From the NCBI GenBank assembly GCA_934746015.1, contig CAKVEW010000024.1, positions 1 to 48,341 of the forward strand: DNA of 48,341 bases. The letters are read 5' to 3'. Source of the stretch: an uncultured Clostridium sp. (GTDB lineage Bacteria; Bacillota; Clostridia; Clostridiales; Clostridiaceae). A program made the position numbers and the translations under genes. Shown piece after piece: positions 35,809 to 45,014 of this stretch. Within the stretch, counting starts at the first letter, position 1, and each line of letters starts with the position of its first letter. The notes beneath the pieces are model-generated. The model made no database searches and had not been told where the DNA came from. It saw only the letters and a list, made by a program, of their open reading frames with translations.

Positions 35809-37938
35809 TTACTTTAAATTTATTTCTTTTGATAATGGTGATATTCCTAAAAGCTCAACGCTTCTTGCATCTGGTTGAGAAACTCCAACAAATATCTTGA
35901 ACTTTTTGCTATCTAATATTCTTTCACCCTTATCATTTACAACTTCAAATTCTTTTCTCTTTAATTCAAAGCTTACAGTTTTACTTTCACCTTTTCCTAA
36001 AGATACACGTTTAAATCCTACTAGGCTATGATGTAATACTGCATATTTAGATTCTAAATCCTTTAAATAGCATTGAACTACTTCATCTGTATCATATTGT
36101 CCTACATTCTTAATATCTATACTTACCTTTACAGTTTCAAAGTCATTAATAATTTCTTCTACTTGTAAGTTATTTATTTCTACCTTTGAATAAGTTAAAC
36201 CATATCCAAATGGGTATAAAACTTCTGATTCAACATATCTGTAGGTTCTTCCCTTCATTGAGTAATCAGTAAAGTCTGGAAGATCATCTGTATTCTTGTA
36301 GAAGGTTAATGGTAATTTTCCACTTGGTGAGTATTCACCAAATATTAAATCCGCTACTGCACATCCACCATGGCTTCCTGTATACCATGCTTGTAATATT
36401 GCAGCACATTTTTCTTCTAATCCATTAAGTGTAAGTGCACTTCCTGAGCCTAAAACTACTATAACAGGCTTATTAGTACTTAAAACACTTTCAAGTAAAA
36501 TTTGTTGGCTTTTTGGAAGATTAAGGCTTTCCTTATCTCCTGCTGCTTCACTATTTCCTGTATCGCCTTGTTCACCTTCAATTGTAGAGTCTAATCCTAA
36601 GCATAATACTACTACATCTGATCTTTCTGCTACTGAAACTGCTTCATCTATTCTATCATTAGGCTGTGCTAAATTTTCAACTCTATCTTTATATAAATGA
36701 CTTCCTTCTGAATAGTACACTCTTGTATCTTTATTTACAGTTTCATGTATTCCTTCAAGGATAGTTGTATAACTAGATGCTGTACCTGAATAATTCCCCT
36801 TAAGCATAATTTGACTATCTGCATTTGGTCCTATTACAGCAATAGATTTTAATTTTGATTTATCCATTGGTAGTATTCCATTATTCTTAAGTAAAACCAT
36901 TGATTTTCTTGATGCTTCTAATGAAAGTTTATTATGCTCTTCGCAATCATTTACTTCATAAGGTATATTATTAAATTCACATTCTTCATCAAACATTCCA
37001 AGTCTTATTCTTGTAGCAATTAATCTTTCTGTTGCTATTGTTATATCTTCTTCTGTAATTAGACCTTCTTTATATGCTAATAATAATTGAAGATATATAT
37101 TACCACAGTTTAAATCACATCCATTTTTTAGTGCTAATGCTGCTGATTCTGTAGCTGTACTTGTTACGTTATGATATAAATGGAAATCTGCTATTGCCCA
37201 GCAATCTGAAACTACATGTCCTTTAAATTTCCACTTGCCTCTTAGTATATCCTTTAATAACATTTTACTTCCACAGCAAGGCTCTCCATTAGTACGATTA
37301 TAAGCTCCCATTACAGATTCTACATCTGCTTCTTTTACTGCTGCTTCAAAAGCTGGTAAGTAAGTTTCATATAAATCCTTTTCATTTACAACTGCATTAA
37401 ATTCATGTCTTAATCCTTCTGGTCCGCTATGAACAGCAAAATGTTTTGCACAAGCAGCTGTCTTTAAATACTTTCCATCTCCTTGAAGTCCATTAATAAA
37501 TGCTACCCCAAGCTTAGAAGTTAAATATGGATCTTCTCCATAAGTTTCATGTCCACGTCCCCATCTAGGATCTCTAAATATATTAATATTTGGTGACCAT
37601 AATGTTATACCCTTATAAATATCTCTGTCATTCTTTTTAGCATTTTCATTATACTTTGCACGTGCTTCTGTAGATATTACATTTGCAACTTTTTGCAATA
37701 ACTCATCATCAAAGATGGCAGCTAATCCAATAGCTTGTGGAAATATAGTAGCTGTACCAGCTCTAGCTACTCCGTGTAGCCCCTCATTCCACCAATTATA
37801 TCTTGGAATATTTAAATGATCTATTGGTGCTGCATTATAGGTTAATTGTGATGCCTTTTCTTGTAATGTCATTTTTGCTACTAGCTCTTTAGCTTTTGTT
37901 AATGCTTCTTCATGTGGCATTCTTTTATCTCTATTCAT
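35809..37938 (-). CDS. GH3 beta-glycosidase, probable beta-xylosidase/beta-glucosidase
   Basis: 709 residues, cytoplasmic (no signal peptide). GH3 N-terminal barrel with NWWNEGLHGVARAG (48-61) and nucleophile D245 in GHVVSDCWAI, then the alpha/beta sandwich (about 320-560) and a C-terminal fibronectin-III-like domain (about 610-690). The NWWNEGLHG/VVSDC pattern is that of the xylosidase/arabinosidase-leaning GH3 group. It would cleave imported oligosaccharides, with released pentose feeding the galM-tal-tkt-isomerase operon. Copy B of the shared operator lies upstream. Confidence 0.9.
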   Translation of the reverse strand: MNRDKRMPHEEALTKAKELVAKMTLQEKASQLTYNAAPIDHLNIPRYNWWNEGLHGVARAGTATIFPQAIGLAAIFDDELLQKVANVISTEARAKYNENAKKNDRDIYKGITLWSPNINIFRDPRWGRGHETYGEDPYLTSKLGVAFINGLQGDGKYLKTAACAKHFAVHSGPEGLRHEFNAVVNEKDLYETYLPAFEAAVKEADVESVMGAYNRTNGEPCCGSKMLLKDILRGKWKFKGHVVSDCWAIADFHLYHNVTSTATESAALALKNGCDLNCGNIYLQLLLAYKEGLITEEDITIATERLIATRIRLGMFDEECEFNNIPYEVNDCEEHNKLSLEASRKSMVLLKNNGILPMDKSKLKSIAVIGPNADSQIMLKGNYSGTASSYTTILEGIHETVNKDTRVYYSEGSHLYKDRVENLAQPNDRIDEAVSVAERSDVVVLCLGLDSTIEGEQGDTGNSEAAGDKESLNLPKSQQILLESVLSTNKPVIVVLGSGSALTLNGLEEKCAAILQAWYTGSHGGCAVADLIFGEYSPSGKLPLTFYKNTDDLPDFTDYSMKGRTYRYVESEVLYPFGYGLTYSKVEINNLQVEEIINDFETVKVSIDIKNVGQYDTDEVVQCYLKDLESKYAVLHHSLVGFKRVSLGKGESKTVSFELKRKEFEVVNDKGERILDSKKFKIFVGVSQPDARSVELLGISPLSKEINLK

Positions 37939-37995
37939 AATAAACCATCCTTCTCATATATTTTCTATTAATTTCCCTATGATTTTATGATACCT

Positions 37996-38018
37996 ACTAG
38001 AATTACATACTAACAAGA
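37996..38018 (-). promoter_or_regulatory. Probable GH3 promoter
   Basis: Minus strand TTGTTA followed after about 18 bp by TATCAT, immediately downstream of operator copy B. Class-II-like activator placement is inferred. Coordinates are approximate. Confidence 0.45.
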
Positions 38019-38049
38019 AATTAATTATCTATTTATAGACAATATTTAT
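38013..38049. promoter_or_regulatory. Pentose-locus operator, copy B (GH3 promoter)
   Basis: ACAAGAAATTAATTATCTAT followed by TTATAGACAATATTTAT, nearly identical to copy A. It adjoins the GH3 -35 element. The rest of 37939-38244 has no gene. Confidence 0.75.
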
Positions 38050-38211
38050 CCTCTTAATAATTTCCCCTTATAAATGTAATTGTTTAATAATTTAATAAAT
38101 ATTAAATGTTCTATCTTTTCCATTCCGTAGTAATTAGATTTAAATAGTATCTAATATATAAATGTTGCATATATAGTAGTTATTTTTATTAAATAAGTGT
38201 AAAATATATAA

Positions 38212-38228
38212 TTATAGACAAAATTTAT
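38212..38228. promoter_or_regulatory. Pentose-locus operator, half copy C (AraC gene leader)
   Basis: TTATAGACAAAATTTAT differs from the second half of copies A and B at one position. It lies just before the ribosome binding site of the AraC regulator and about 180 bp from copy B, compatible with autoregulation or looping. Confidence 0.6.
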
Positions 38229-38244
38229 TATTGGGAGGATTATT

Positions 38245-39030
38245 ATGTTAACATATGAGTCACATCATTTCGGAGAAAATAATACCTTTTCTCATTATCA
38301 TAATTATAATTTTGATTTTCCTAAGCATTTACATAGAAGTTTTGAACTTATTTATGTAAAAAGTGGATGTCTTCAAGTTAGCATTAATAATAGAACTTTT
38401 GATGTAATGGACGGAGAGTTTATTTTGATACTTCCATATGAAATACATTCCTTTGTTACTAAAAGCCATTCTGATTCTTATATTTGTGTTTTTTCTCCTG
38501 AATATATAAAAACTTTTCATAATATGGTTTATGGAAAGTATATTGATAATCCAGTATTTTCTTTAAATTTAAACTTTAAATCTTCAATTATAGATAGTAT
38601 ATTTAAGAATATCCCTAATCTAATAGAAATGAAGGCTTACCTCTACTTTATCTGTTCTGAAGTATTGAAAAAATCTGACATAATAGAAAATGAAAAAAAT
38701 GATTATGAATTATTACATAAAACATTAAATTATATTCAAGATAACTTTAAGAAAGATATATCATTACAGGATATCTCTAAAAAATTTGGATATAGCTATA
38801 CCTATTTATCTAAGTATCTTAATAATACCCTTGGTATATCCTTTGTAGAATTTATTAATGAAAATAGAATAAATTATTCAATGTACTTATTAAAAAATAC
38901 TGACGATACCATAACTGATATTGCTTATGCTTGTGGATATTCAAGCATTCGATCCTTTAATAGAAACTTCCTAAAAATAACTAAAATAACACCTAAATTG
39001 TATAGAAAAAATTTAGATATACTAAAATAA
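38245..39030 (+). CDS. AraC-family regulator with cupin sensor domain
   Basis: 261 residues. The N-terminal cupin (about 10-100; FPKHLHRSFELIYVKSGCLQ, GEFILILPYEIHSF) would bind a sugar. C-terminal AraC double helix-turn-helix (about 160-258; SLQDISKKFGYSYTYLSKYL, ITDIAYACGYSSIRSFNRNF). Divergent from GH3, so the likely local regulator. GGGAGGA ribosome binding site before ATG. Operator copy C sits in its leader. Confidence 0.93.
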   Translation: MLTYESHHFGENNTFSHYHNYNFDFPKHLHRSFELIYVKSGCLQVSINNRTFDVMDGEFILILPYEIHSFVTKSHSDSYICVFSPEYIKTFHNMVYGKYIDNPVFSLNLNFKSSIIDSIFKNIPNLIEMKAYLYFICSEVLKKSDIIENEKNDYELLHKTLNYIQDNFKKDISLQDISKKFGYSYTYLSKYLNNTLGISFVEFINENRINYSMYLLKNTDDTITDIAYACGYSSIRSFNRNFLKITKITPKLYRKNLDILK

Positions 39031-39101
39031 GATAATTAATGTAAGTTAAAAGTTGTAAATACAATAATTATAAAATTTATAAACTTCAGAAAACTTCTAT
39101 A

Positions 39102-39130
39102 TTGACAATTTATTTAATTAATAATAAAAT
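39102..39130 (+). promoter_or_regulatory. Promoter of the riboswitch-ATPase unit
   Basis: TTGACA (39102-39107), 17-bp spacer, TAAAAT (39125-39130), about 25 nt before the aptamer. Confidence 0.75.
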
Positions 39131-39152
39131 TATATTATAAATTAAATATTCC

Positions 39153-39240
39153 ATTAAGAGGGAGTAGTAAAAAATATAGCATCAACATTCGCGGTCTTTA
39201 GGCCTGGTGTTATATACCAATTTGGTTACGAGACTTTTAA
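39153..39240 (+). ncRNA. yybP-ykoY (manganese) riboswitch
   Basis: Contains the hallmark GGGAGTAG (39160-39167), CATCAACATTCGCGG, GGCCTGG and ACGAGAC (39228-39234) in the order of the yybP-ykoY motif. A terminator overlaps the ACGAGAC strand. The downstream gene is a P-type cation ATPase, one of the known classes controlled by this Mn2+-sensing RNA. Confidence 0.88.
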
Positions 39241-39286
39241 TACAGTTTTTCATAGAAATGAAAATTGTATTAAGAGTCTCTTTTTA
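39230..39286 (+). terminator. Manganese-riboswitch terminator
   Basis: A 5' arm GAGACTTTTAATACAG... pairs over about 20 bp with ...TTGTATTAAGAGTCTC (39264-39280), then TTTTT. Mn2+ binding would hold the 5' arm in the aptamer and permit read-through. Confidence 0.88.
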
Positions 39287-39386
39287 TATAGATTGGATAT
39301 ATGATCAGGTTACTCTACAGTAAGACAAATTTTATATAGAGCCATGAATTTGATAAAAATCATTCTAATGTTTGGAGGAATTATTC

Positions 39387-42050
39387 ATGAAAAAGTATTT
39401 TTCAACGCCCTATGAAGAGGTATTAAAGGAATTTAATGTTTCTAAAAGCGGATTAGAGGACAAGCAAGTAAGTTCTAACACTGAAAAATTTGGACTTAAT
39501 CAATTAACAGAAAAAAAGAGGCAAACTGTATTACAAGTTTTCCTTAGTCAATTTAAGGATTTATTAGTATTAATATTAATTGTTGCTGCTATTATATCAG
39601 CCATAACAGGTAGTCTAGAAAGTACACTTGTTATTTTTGCAGTAATTATCCTTAATTCAATTCTTGGAACAGTTCAACATTTTAAAGCAGAACAATCACT
39701 AGATAGCTTAAAAGCTTTATCATCTCCTTGTGCTAAGGTATATAGAAATGGTAAGAAAGTAGAAATACCTTCTAAGGAATTAGTTCCTGGAGATATTTTA
39801 ATATTGGAAGCTGGAGATATGGTTTCTGCCGATGGTAGAATAATTGAAAACTTTTCACTTCAAGTAAATGAAAGTTCTCTTACAGGAGAATCTGAAAGTG
39901 TAAATAAATTTGTTGATGTTATAGAAGAAGAGGACATTGCCCTTGGTGATCAAAAGAATATGGTGTTCTCTGGTTCCCTAGTTACTTATGGTAGAGCCCT
40001 AGTAATAGTTACTGGCACTGGAATGAATACTGAAATAGGTAAAATTGCTAACTTAATGGAAGAAACTCAAGAAAAAGAAACTCCTCTTCAAATTAGCTTA
40101 GATGATTTTAGTAAGAAACTTGCTATTGGTATATTTGCCGTTTGTATAGTAGTATTTGCTCTTAGCCTTTATAGAGGAACTACTCTTTTAAATTCTCTTA
40201 TGTTCGCAGTAGCTCTAGCTGTAGCTGCTATTCCAGAAGCTTTAAGTTCAATAGTAACAATTGTACTAGCTCTTGGAACTCAAAAGATGGCTAAAGAACA
40301 TGCTATAGTTAAAAAGCTTAGAGCTGTTGAAGGTTTAGGTTCTGTATCTGTAATATGTTCAGATAAAACAGGAACTTTAACACAAAATAAAATGACAGTT
40401 AAAAAGGTATTCCTTGATAATAAATTAATAGATGGCGAAGAATTAGATCTTAATGATGAATTAGCTAATTACTTGGTAACTAGTTCAATTTTATGTAATG
40501 ATTCTACATCAAAAAATGGTGCTGAAATAGGTGATCCAACTGAAGTTGCACTTGTTAATTTAGGACACAAATTATCTTTAGATGAATTAGAAATAAGAAA
40601 ATCTTATGGAAGATTAGGTGAAATACCTTTTGATTCTGATAGAAAGCTTATGAGTACTCTTCATAGATTTGATAATAAGAGCTTGATGTTTACAAAGGGT
40701 GCTTTTGATGTATTACTAGATAGAATAGTTAAAATAAAAACTTCTTCTGGTGTAAGAGATATAACTTATGAGGACAAGCAAAATATAATAAATGCTAATA
40801 AACAATTATCTCAAAGTGGTTTAAGAGTTTTAGCCTTTGCTTACAAAGAATTTGCAAATCCTGAATACTTATCTTTAGAAGATGAAAATAATTATACATT
40901 TATAGGTCTTATCTCTATGATAGATCCACCAAGAGAAGAATCTGCTGTAGCAGTTAGAGATTGTATAACAGCTGGAATTAAACCTGTTATGATTACTGGA
41001 GACCACAAGATTACTGCATCAGCTATAGCAAAACAAATTGGTATCTTAAGAGATGGCGATAGAGCTATTGAAGGTGTAGAACTTGATAAGATGTCTGATG
41101 AAGAATTAAAAGAAAATGTTGAGCATATTTCAGTTTATGCAAGAGTTTCTCCTGAACATAAAATAAGAATAGTTAGAGCCTTCCAAGAAAAAAATGAAAT
41201 TGTTGCAATGACTGGTGATGGTGTTAATGATGCTCCTGCACTTAAGCAAGCTGATATAGGTATTGCAATGGGTATAACAGGAACAGAAGTATCAAAGGAT
41301 GCTGCATCTGTTATATTAACAGATGATAACTTTGCTACTATAGTTAAATCAGTAGCTAACGGAAGAAATATTTATAAAAATATTAAAAACTCTATTAAGT
41401 TCTTATTATCTGGTAATACTTCTGGTATATTATCAGTATTATATGCATCAATAATGGCTTTACCAATGCCATTCCATGCAGTACATTTACTATTTATTAA
41501 CTTACTAACAGATAGTTTACCTGCCATAGCAATTGGTATGGAACAATCTAAAAAAGATTTATTAAAAGATAAGCCAAGAGCTAGAAACGCTTCTATTTTA
41601 TCTAAAGATTTTATATATGAAATATTACTTGAAGGTATAGTTATTACAATATTTACTTTAGCAGCCTTCTATATAGGTTTAAAAACAGATAGCAATGTTG
41701 CTTCTACAATGGCATTTGCAACACTTTGTTTAGCAAGACTATTCCATGGATTCAACTGTAGAGATGATAAATCTATATTCTCTATAGGATTATTCACTAA
41801 TAAATTTAGTTGGATGGCTTTTGGAGCAGGTTTAGCATTATTAAATTTAGTTCTATTTGTACCATTCTTAAGAAGATTATTTGAAGTTGCTACATTAACT
41901 GGTTCACAAGTAGGATATATTTACTTATTTGCATTTATTCCAACTTTAATAGTTCAAATAGTTAAGGTTATAAGAGATGCTATTAATAACAAAAAATCTT
42001 CTAGCTTTGATGTTAATGAAGAAGATAATGATATTAGCAAAGTAGCTTAA
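39387..42050 (+). CDS. P2-type cation ATPase (Ca2+/Mn2+ efflux)
   Basis: 887 residues from the ATG with GGAGG 8 nt upstream (an earlier in-frame start is 15 nt before and lacks this). N-terminal cation-ATPase domain, actuator with LTGES (164-168), membrane motif PEAL (283-286), phosphorylation D326 in SDKTGTLTQNK, hinge TGDGVNDAPALKQAD, and a C-terminal four-helix block. The family (PMR1/SERCA-like) carries Ca2+ and Mn2+. Control by a manganese riboswitch argues for Mn2+ export as the physiological role. Confidence 0.94.
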   Translation: MKKYFSTPYEEVLKEFNVSKSGLEDKQVSSNTEKFGLNQLTEKKRQTVLQVFLSQFKDLLVLILIVAAIISAITGSLESTLVIFAVIILNSILGTVQHFKAEQSLDSLKALSSPCAKVYRNGKKVEIPSKELVPGDILILEAGDMVSADGRIIENFSLQVNESSLTGESESVNKFVDVIEEEDIALGDQKNMVFSGSLVTYGRALVIVTGTGMNTEIGKIANLMEETQEKETPLQISLDDFSKKLAIGIFAVCIVVFALSLYRGTTLLNSLMFAVALAVAAIPEALSSIVTIVLALGTQKMAKEHAIVKKLRAVEGLGSVSVICSDKTGTLTQNKMTVKKVFLDNKLIDGEELDLNDELANYLVTSSILCNDSTSKNGAEIGDPTEVALVNLGHKLSLDELEIRKSYGRLGEIPFDSDRKLMSTLHRFDNKSLMFTKGAFDVLLDRIVKIKTSSGVRDITYEDKQNIINANKQLSQSGLRVLAFAYKEFANPEYLSLEDENNYTFIGLISMIDPPREESAVAVRDCITAGIKPVMITGDHKITASAIAKQIGILRDGDRAIEGVELDKMSDEELKENVEHISVYARVSPEHKIRIVRAFQEKNEIVAMTGDGVNDAPALKQADIGIAMGITGTEVSKDAASVILTDDNFATIVKSVANGRNIYKNIKNSIKFLLSGNTSGILSVLYASIMALPMPFHAVHLLFINLLTDSLPAIAIGMEQSKKDLLKDKPRARNASILSKDFIYEILLEGIVITIFTLAAFYIGLKTDSNVASTMAFATLCLARLFHGFNCRDDKSIFSIGLFTNKFSWMAFGAGLALLNLVLFVPFLRRLFEVATLTGSQVGYIYLFAFIPTLIVQIVKVIRDAINNKKSSSFDVNEEDNDISKVA

Positions 42051-42073
42051 AAGAAGGCACTTTGTGCCTTTTT
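42051..42073 (+). terminator. Terminator of the cation ATPase
   Basis: AAGGCAC, TTT loop, GTGCCTT followed by T residues, beginning at the stop codon. Confidence 0.85.
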
Positions 42074-42105
42074 AATGAAGAATGAAAAATGAAAAATGAA
42101 GAATT
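42074..42105. repeat. AATGAAAAATGAA-type repeat module
   Basis: Tandem GAAGAATGAAAAATGAAAAA runs between two hairpins; related to the modules at 4845-5135, 46446-46547 and 46808-46866. Confidence 0.6.
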
Positions 42106-42107
42106 AA

Positions 42108-42145
42108 GGAAGAAGTTCAGCTGGTGCTGAACTTCCTTTTTTATT
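42108..42145. terminator. Second strong hairpin, convergent region
   Basis: GAAGTTCAGC (42112-42121), TGGT, GCTGAACTTC (42126-42135), then CTTTTTT on the plus strand. Separates the ATPase from the convergent gene. Confidence 0.85.
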
Positions 42146-42183
42146 TTTAGGGAATTTCTAAAATATTTCCTTGTTGATAACTT

Positions 42184-42879
42184 TTATAAATTTCTTTCTT
42201 TTACATTATAATTAATTTCGAATTCTGGCATTCCTGTAACATATGGAGCTATTTCATAATAAGGAAAATGTATAATAATCTTATTATCTCTAATATAAAA
42301 ACTTTGATCTTCTTTTATTCCACCAAAGCCTTCTTTACCTGTAAAATAATACTCTGGGTGCTTACTTATTTCTTTTGATATTTCATTGTTAATATAAGTC
42401 TTATAATCATATCCTTCTGTAAATAAATCCTTTAGCATTAATTTATCCCCTGTTTTAATATCTATGTTATAGGTGTTTCTAGTAGTTATTCCATGAGCTC
42501 CACCGCTGAATTGATAATAATCTATATAAAAGCTTAATATATCTTCACTATTAATTAGTATATATCTAGCCATTAATTCATATGGAATAGTTGGCTTTAT
42601 ATCTTCACTTGTATCCTTTGTTTCTTTTATCCACAGATTAGTCCAGTCTAGAATTTCCTTGTTGATAGTTTTTTCTTTACTTTCATTACTTAATCCAACT
42701 ATTTGAGGTATTTCTACATCAATATTTATAAAGTTAGTTTTTTCCTTTATAATCTTATCCACAAGATTTGTTTTTTTTACATAATTATCCTCAATATTTA
42801 TTAACATAGCCTGTGGATAAATATTAAAAAAATTTGTAAATAATACCACAATTATCAACGCTCTATATACTCTTTTCAT
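42184..42879 (-). CDS. Exported DUF4163/DUF3298 (PdaC/RsiV-like) protein
   Basis: 231 residues. N-terminal hydrophobic signal or anchor (7-22). Then a DUF4163-type region (INIDVEIPQIVGLSNESKEK) and a DUF3298-type C-terminus with SGGAHGI and GFGGIKEDQSFYI. This pair is found in the extracellular part of RsiV and in PdaC-like proteins. No sigma factor adjoins it, so it is probably a free exported protein. Three perfect DnaA boxes lie inside the coding sequence. Confidence 0.8.
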   Translation of the reverse strand: MKRVYRALIIVVLFTNFFNIYPQAMLINIEDNYVKKTNLVDKIIKEKTNFINIDVEIPQIVGLSNESKEKTINKEILDWTNLWIKETKDTSEDIKPTIPYELMARYILINSEDILSFYIDYYQFSGGAHGITTRNTYNIDIKTGDKLMLKDLFTEGYDYKTYINNEISKEISKHPEYYFTGKEGFGGIKEDQSFYIRDNKIIIHFPYYEIAPYVTGMPEFEINYNVKERNL

Positions 42880-43122
42880 AAACTATTTCTCCTAATTACA
42901 TGCAAGTATTTTGAATATTAACAAAAATCTAATTTATTATTTTATTATATTATCTACAATATTGTTGATAATTATTAGGTATATTTCAACATATTTTTCA
43001 CAACTTATCCACATGGTAATGTGGATAATGTGGGTAACATACATTTTTTAACTGTATTTTTTATGAAAATACTCTATATTACTCCATTAATATTGTGTAA
43101 ATACCACTTAACTTGTGGATAA
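42627..43122. other. DnaA-box cluster
   Basis: Six perfect TTATCCACA boxes: plus strand at 42627-42635, 42755-42763, 43005-43013; minus strand at 42812-42820, 43020-43028, 43114-43122. One-mismatch boxes lie at 42785-42793, 42950-42958, 42963-42971 and 43029-43037. Half the perfect boxes lie inside a coding gene, the others in the 335-bp AT-rich intergenic stretch 42880-43214, which has no other gene. Confidence 0.88.
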
Positions 43123-43150
43123 CTTTAAATTATAATATAAAAAACCAAAA

Positions 43151-43183
43151 AAGACCATAGGCAAATTGTGCCTCTATGGTCTT
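43151..43183 (-). terminator. rluF operon terminator
   Basis: AAGACCATAG and CTATGGTCTT arms with inner GGC/GCC pairing, followed on the minus strand by TTTTTT. Confidence 0.88.
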
Positions 43184-43214
43184 AAAATATATCAATATAA
43201 CTATTCTATCTTTT

Positions 43215-43988
43215 TTATTCATCAGCCTCTTTAGTTTTTACAGAAGTACTTATTAATGAATTTAATTTTCTAAGTTCTTCTGAAGATAAATTCCTCCAGC
43301 TACCTATCTTTAAGTTACCTAAATTTATATTCATTATTCTTGTTCTATTTAATTTAGTTACCTTATATCCTAAAGCTTCACACATTCTTCTTATTTGCCT
43401 ATTCATTCCTTGAGTAAGTATAATCCTAAAAGTCTTTTCATTTATCTTATTAACTACACATTTCTTAGTTATAGTTCCTAATATTCTAACTCCACTAGAC
43501 ATAGATTCTATAAACTTATCATCTATAGGCTTATTTACAGTTACTATATACTCTTTTTCATGATTATTTCCAGCCCTTAATATTTTATTTACTATATCTC
43601 CATCATTAGTCAATAAAATTAGACCCTGTGAATCCTTATCTAATCTGCCTATAGGAAAAATTCTTTTTTCATGATTTACAAAATCAACTATATTTCCTTT
43701 TACTTTTTTCTCCGTAGTACAAGTTATTCCAACAGGTTTATTTAAAGCTATATATACTAATTTTTCTTCTTTCTTTAAAGGCTTACCATCTACCTTTACA
43801 TTAGCATCTATATTTACTTTCATACCCATTACAGCCTTTAATCCATCAATGGTTACTCTTCCATCTTCTATTAGCTTATCTGCTTCTCTTCTTGAGCAAT
43901 ACCCAGTTTCACTTATAAACTTATTAAGCCTAACTTGTGATCCTCTTTCTTTATGTACTATAATGTATTCCTTATTCTTTTGATTCAT
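43215..43988 (-). CDS. rluF: 23S rRNA pseudouridine synthase (RluF type)
   Basis: 257 residues. S4 domain (about 18-65; [20 protein letters not shown]), then the RsuA/RluB/E/F catalytic domain with D117 in [33 protein letters not shown] is closer to RluF (U2604) than to Rlu[16 protein letters not shown] is the family C-terminal motif. AAAGGTGAT ribosome binding site. It follows the SigI/RsgI-like chimera by 10 nt, so it shares its transcript. Confidence 0.92.
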   Translation of the reverse strand: MNQKNKEYIIVHKERGSQVRLNKFISETGYCSRREADKLIEDGRVTIDGLKAVMGMKVNIDANVKVDGKPLKKEEKLVYIALNKPVGITCTTEKKVKGNIVDFVNHEKRIFPIGRLDKDSQGLILLTNDGDIVNKILRAGNNHEKEYIVTVNKPIDDKFIESMSSGVRILGTITKKCVVNKINEKTFRIILTQGMNRQIRRMCEALGYKVTKLNRTRIMNINLGNLKIGSWRNLSSEELRKLNSLISTSVKTKEADE

Positions 43989-43998
43989 ATTATCACCT

Positions 43999-45000
43999 TT
44001 ATGGACTTACCTTGTGCTCATCCCCTGAATTGTTGAGTTTAACTTGAAGTCCTTTTTCTTCAATAAATTTTTCTGTTTTTTCTAAAGCATTATATTTAAG
44101 TGCCTTACCTGTTATGGTAATTACAATTCCAGTTTCAGGAACCATTCCATTATTATTAGCATATCTTAATATTTCTTTTATAGAATTATCCATATTAGTA
44201 TTATTTACTTTTAATTTATCTAGCATATAATTTCCTCTTTCAGTTTTAGTATATGCATCGATAATCTTATCAAATCTATTAACTTCTAAAGTTATTAAAG
44301 ATGTTGTCTCTATAGAAATAGTTTTGTCTATTGTTCTATATTGAAATATTCCTATAATAAAAATAATTACTACTATACTTGCAATTATTGAAATTTGAAG
44401 CTTATATTTCTTAAAAGTAAAACTTTCCCTACTAATTAAATCTTCCCCTACTCTATTATCCTTCTTAGATTTAACCTTAATAAATTCACCCTTAGAGGTC
44501 AAAATAATTGAATAATTTAAACCTTTAGAAAGTATAATTCCCCTATGCTCTTCTTCCTTATTAATTTGTATAATTTCTTCTGAACTAGGAACCTCAACAG
44601 CCTCTTCTATTTGTAAGTACTCTTGCAAATACTTATAATTAGGATTTGCTAATATAACAACAAATGTTACTATATATTCTTTCCAAGTTAGATAAAATTC
44701 TTTGTCAATAGGAGTTCTTTTTAAAAGTCTATTGATAGGAAACTTTTTAGTAGTATTTAAATAATCAAACAACTCAACATCTTCTATTATAAAATATGCA
44801 ATATTTAATATTTTATTTCTAATAATATATGAAGGCTCATCATGAATTAAATCCTTAATTAGTATCTTATAAACCAAAAGTTCTTCTTTTAATCTAATAA
44901 TCTCCTCTTCACGCTTTTCAACTATATCATCTAAAGCTAAGTTTGCTGGAGCTTTAGTTGAAAATTTATATTTATCATATTCAAAGATACCCATTGCCAA
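43999..45000 (-). CDS. Chimeric membrane protein: SigI-like sigma C-terminal domain fused to RsgI-like anti-sigma
   Basis: 333 residues. Residues 1-130 resemble the C-terminal part of sigma-I factors ([60 protein letters not shown]). No sigma region 2 is visible. Residues 151-190 match the RsgI N-terminal domain ([26 protein letters not shown]). A membrane helix lies at 203-221. Residues 225-333 are an RsgI-type external domain. Where RsgI has S-I-D-I-N-P-S-I-E-L for self-cleavage at N-P, this protein has S229[12 protein letters not shown]241, so N-P is replaced by T233-S234. Cotranscribed with the sortase upstream. Confidence 0.8.
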   Translation of the reverse strand: MAMGIFEYDKYKFSTKAPANLALDDIVEKREEEIIRLKEELLVYKILIKDLIHDEPSYIIRNKILNIAYFIIEDVELFDYLNTTKKFPINRLLKRTPIDKEFYLTWKEYIVTFVVILANPNYKYLQEYLQIEEAVEVPSSEEIIQINKEEEHRGIILSKGLNYSIILTSKGEFIKVKSKKDNRVGEDLISRESFTFKKYKLQISIIASIVVIIFIIGIFQYRTIDKTISIETTSLITLEVNRFDKIIDAYTKTERGNYMLDKLKVNNTNMDNSIKEILRYANNNGMVPETGIVITITGKALKYNALEKTEKFIEEKGLQVKLNNSGDEHKVSP

Positions 45001-45014
45001 TACTATCTCCCACC

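Noticed and set aside
42627..43122. Chromosomal origin oriC
   Set aside because: DnaA boxes fit, but dnaA, dnaN, rpmH and gyr genes are absent; kept instead as a DnaA-box cluster.
43999..45000. Ordinary RsgI anti-sigma factor
   Set aside because: The first 130 residues match the sigma-I C-terminal region, and the N-P cleavage pair is missing.
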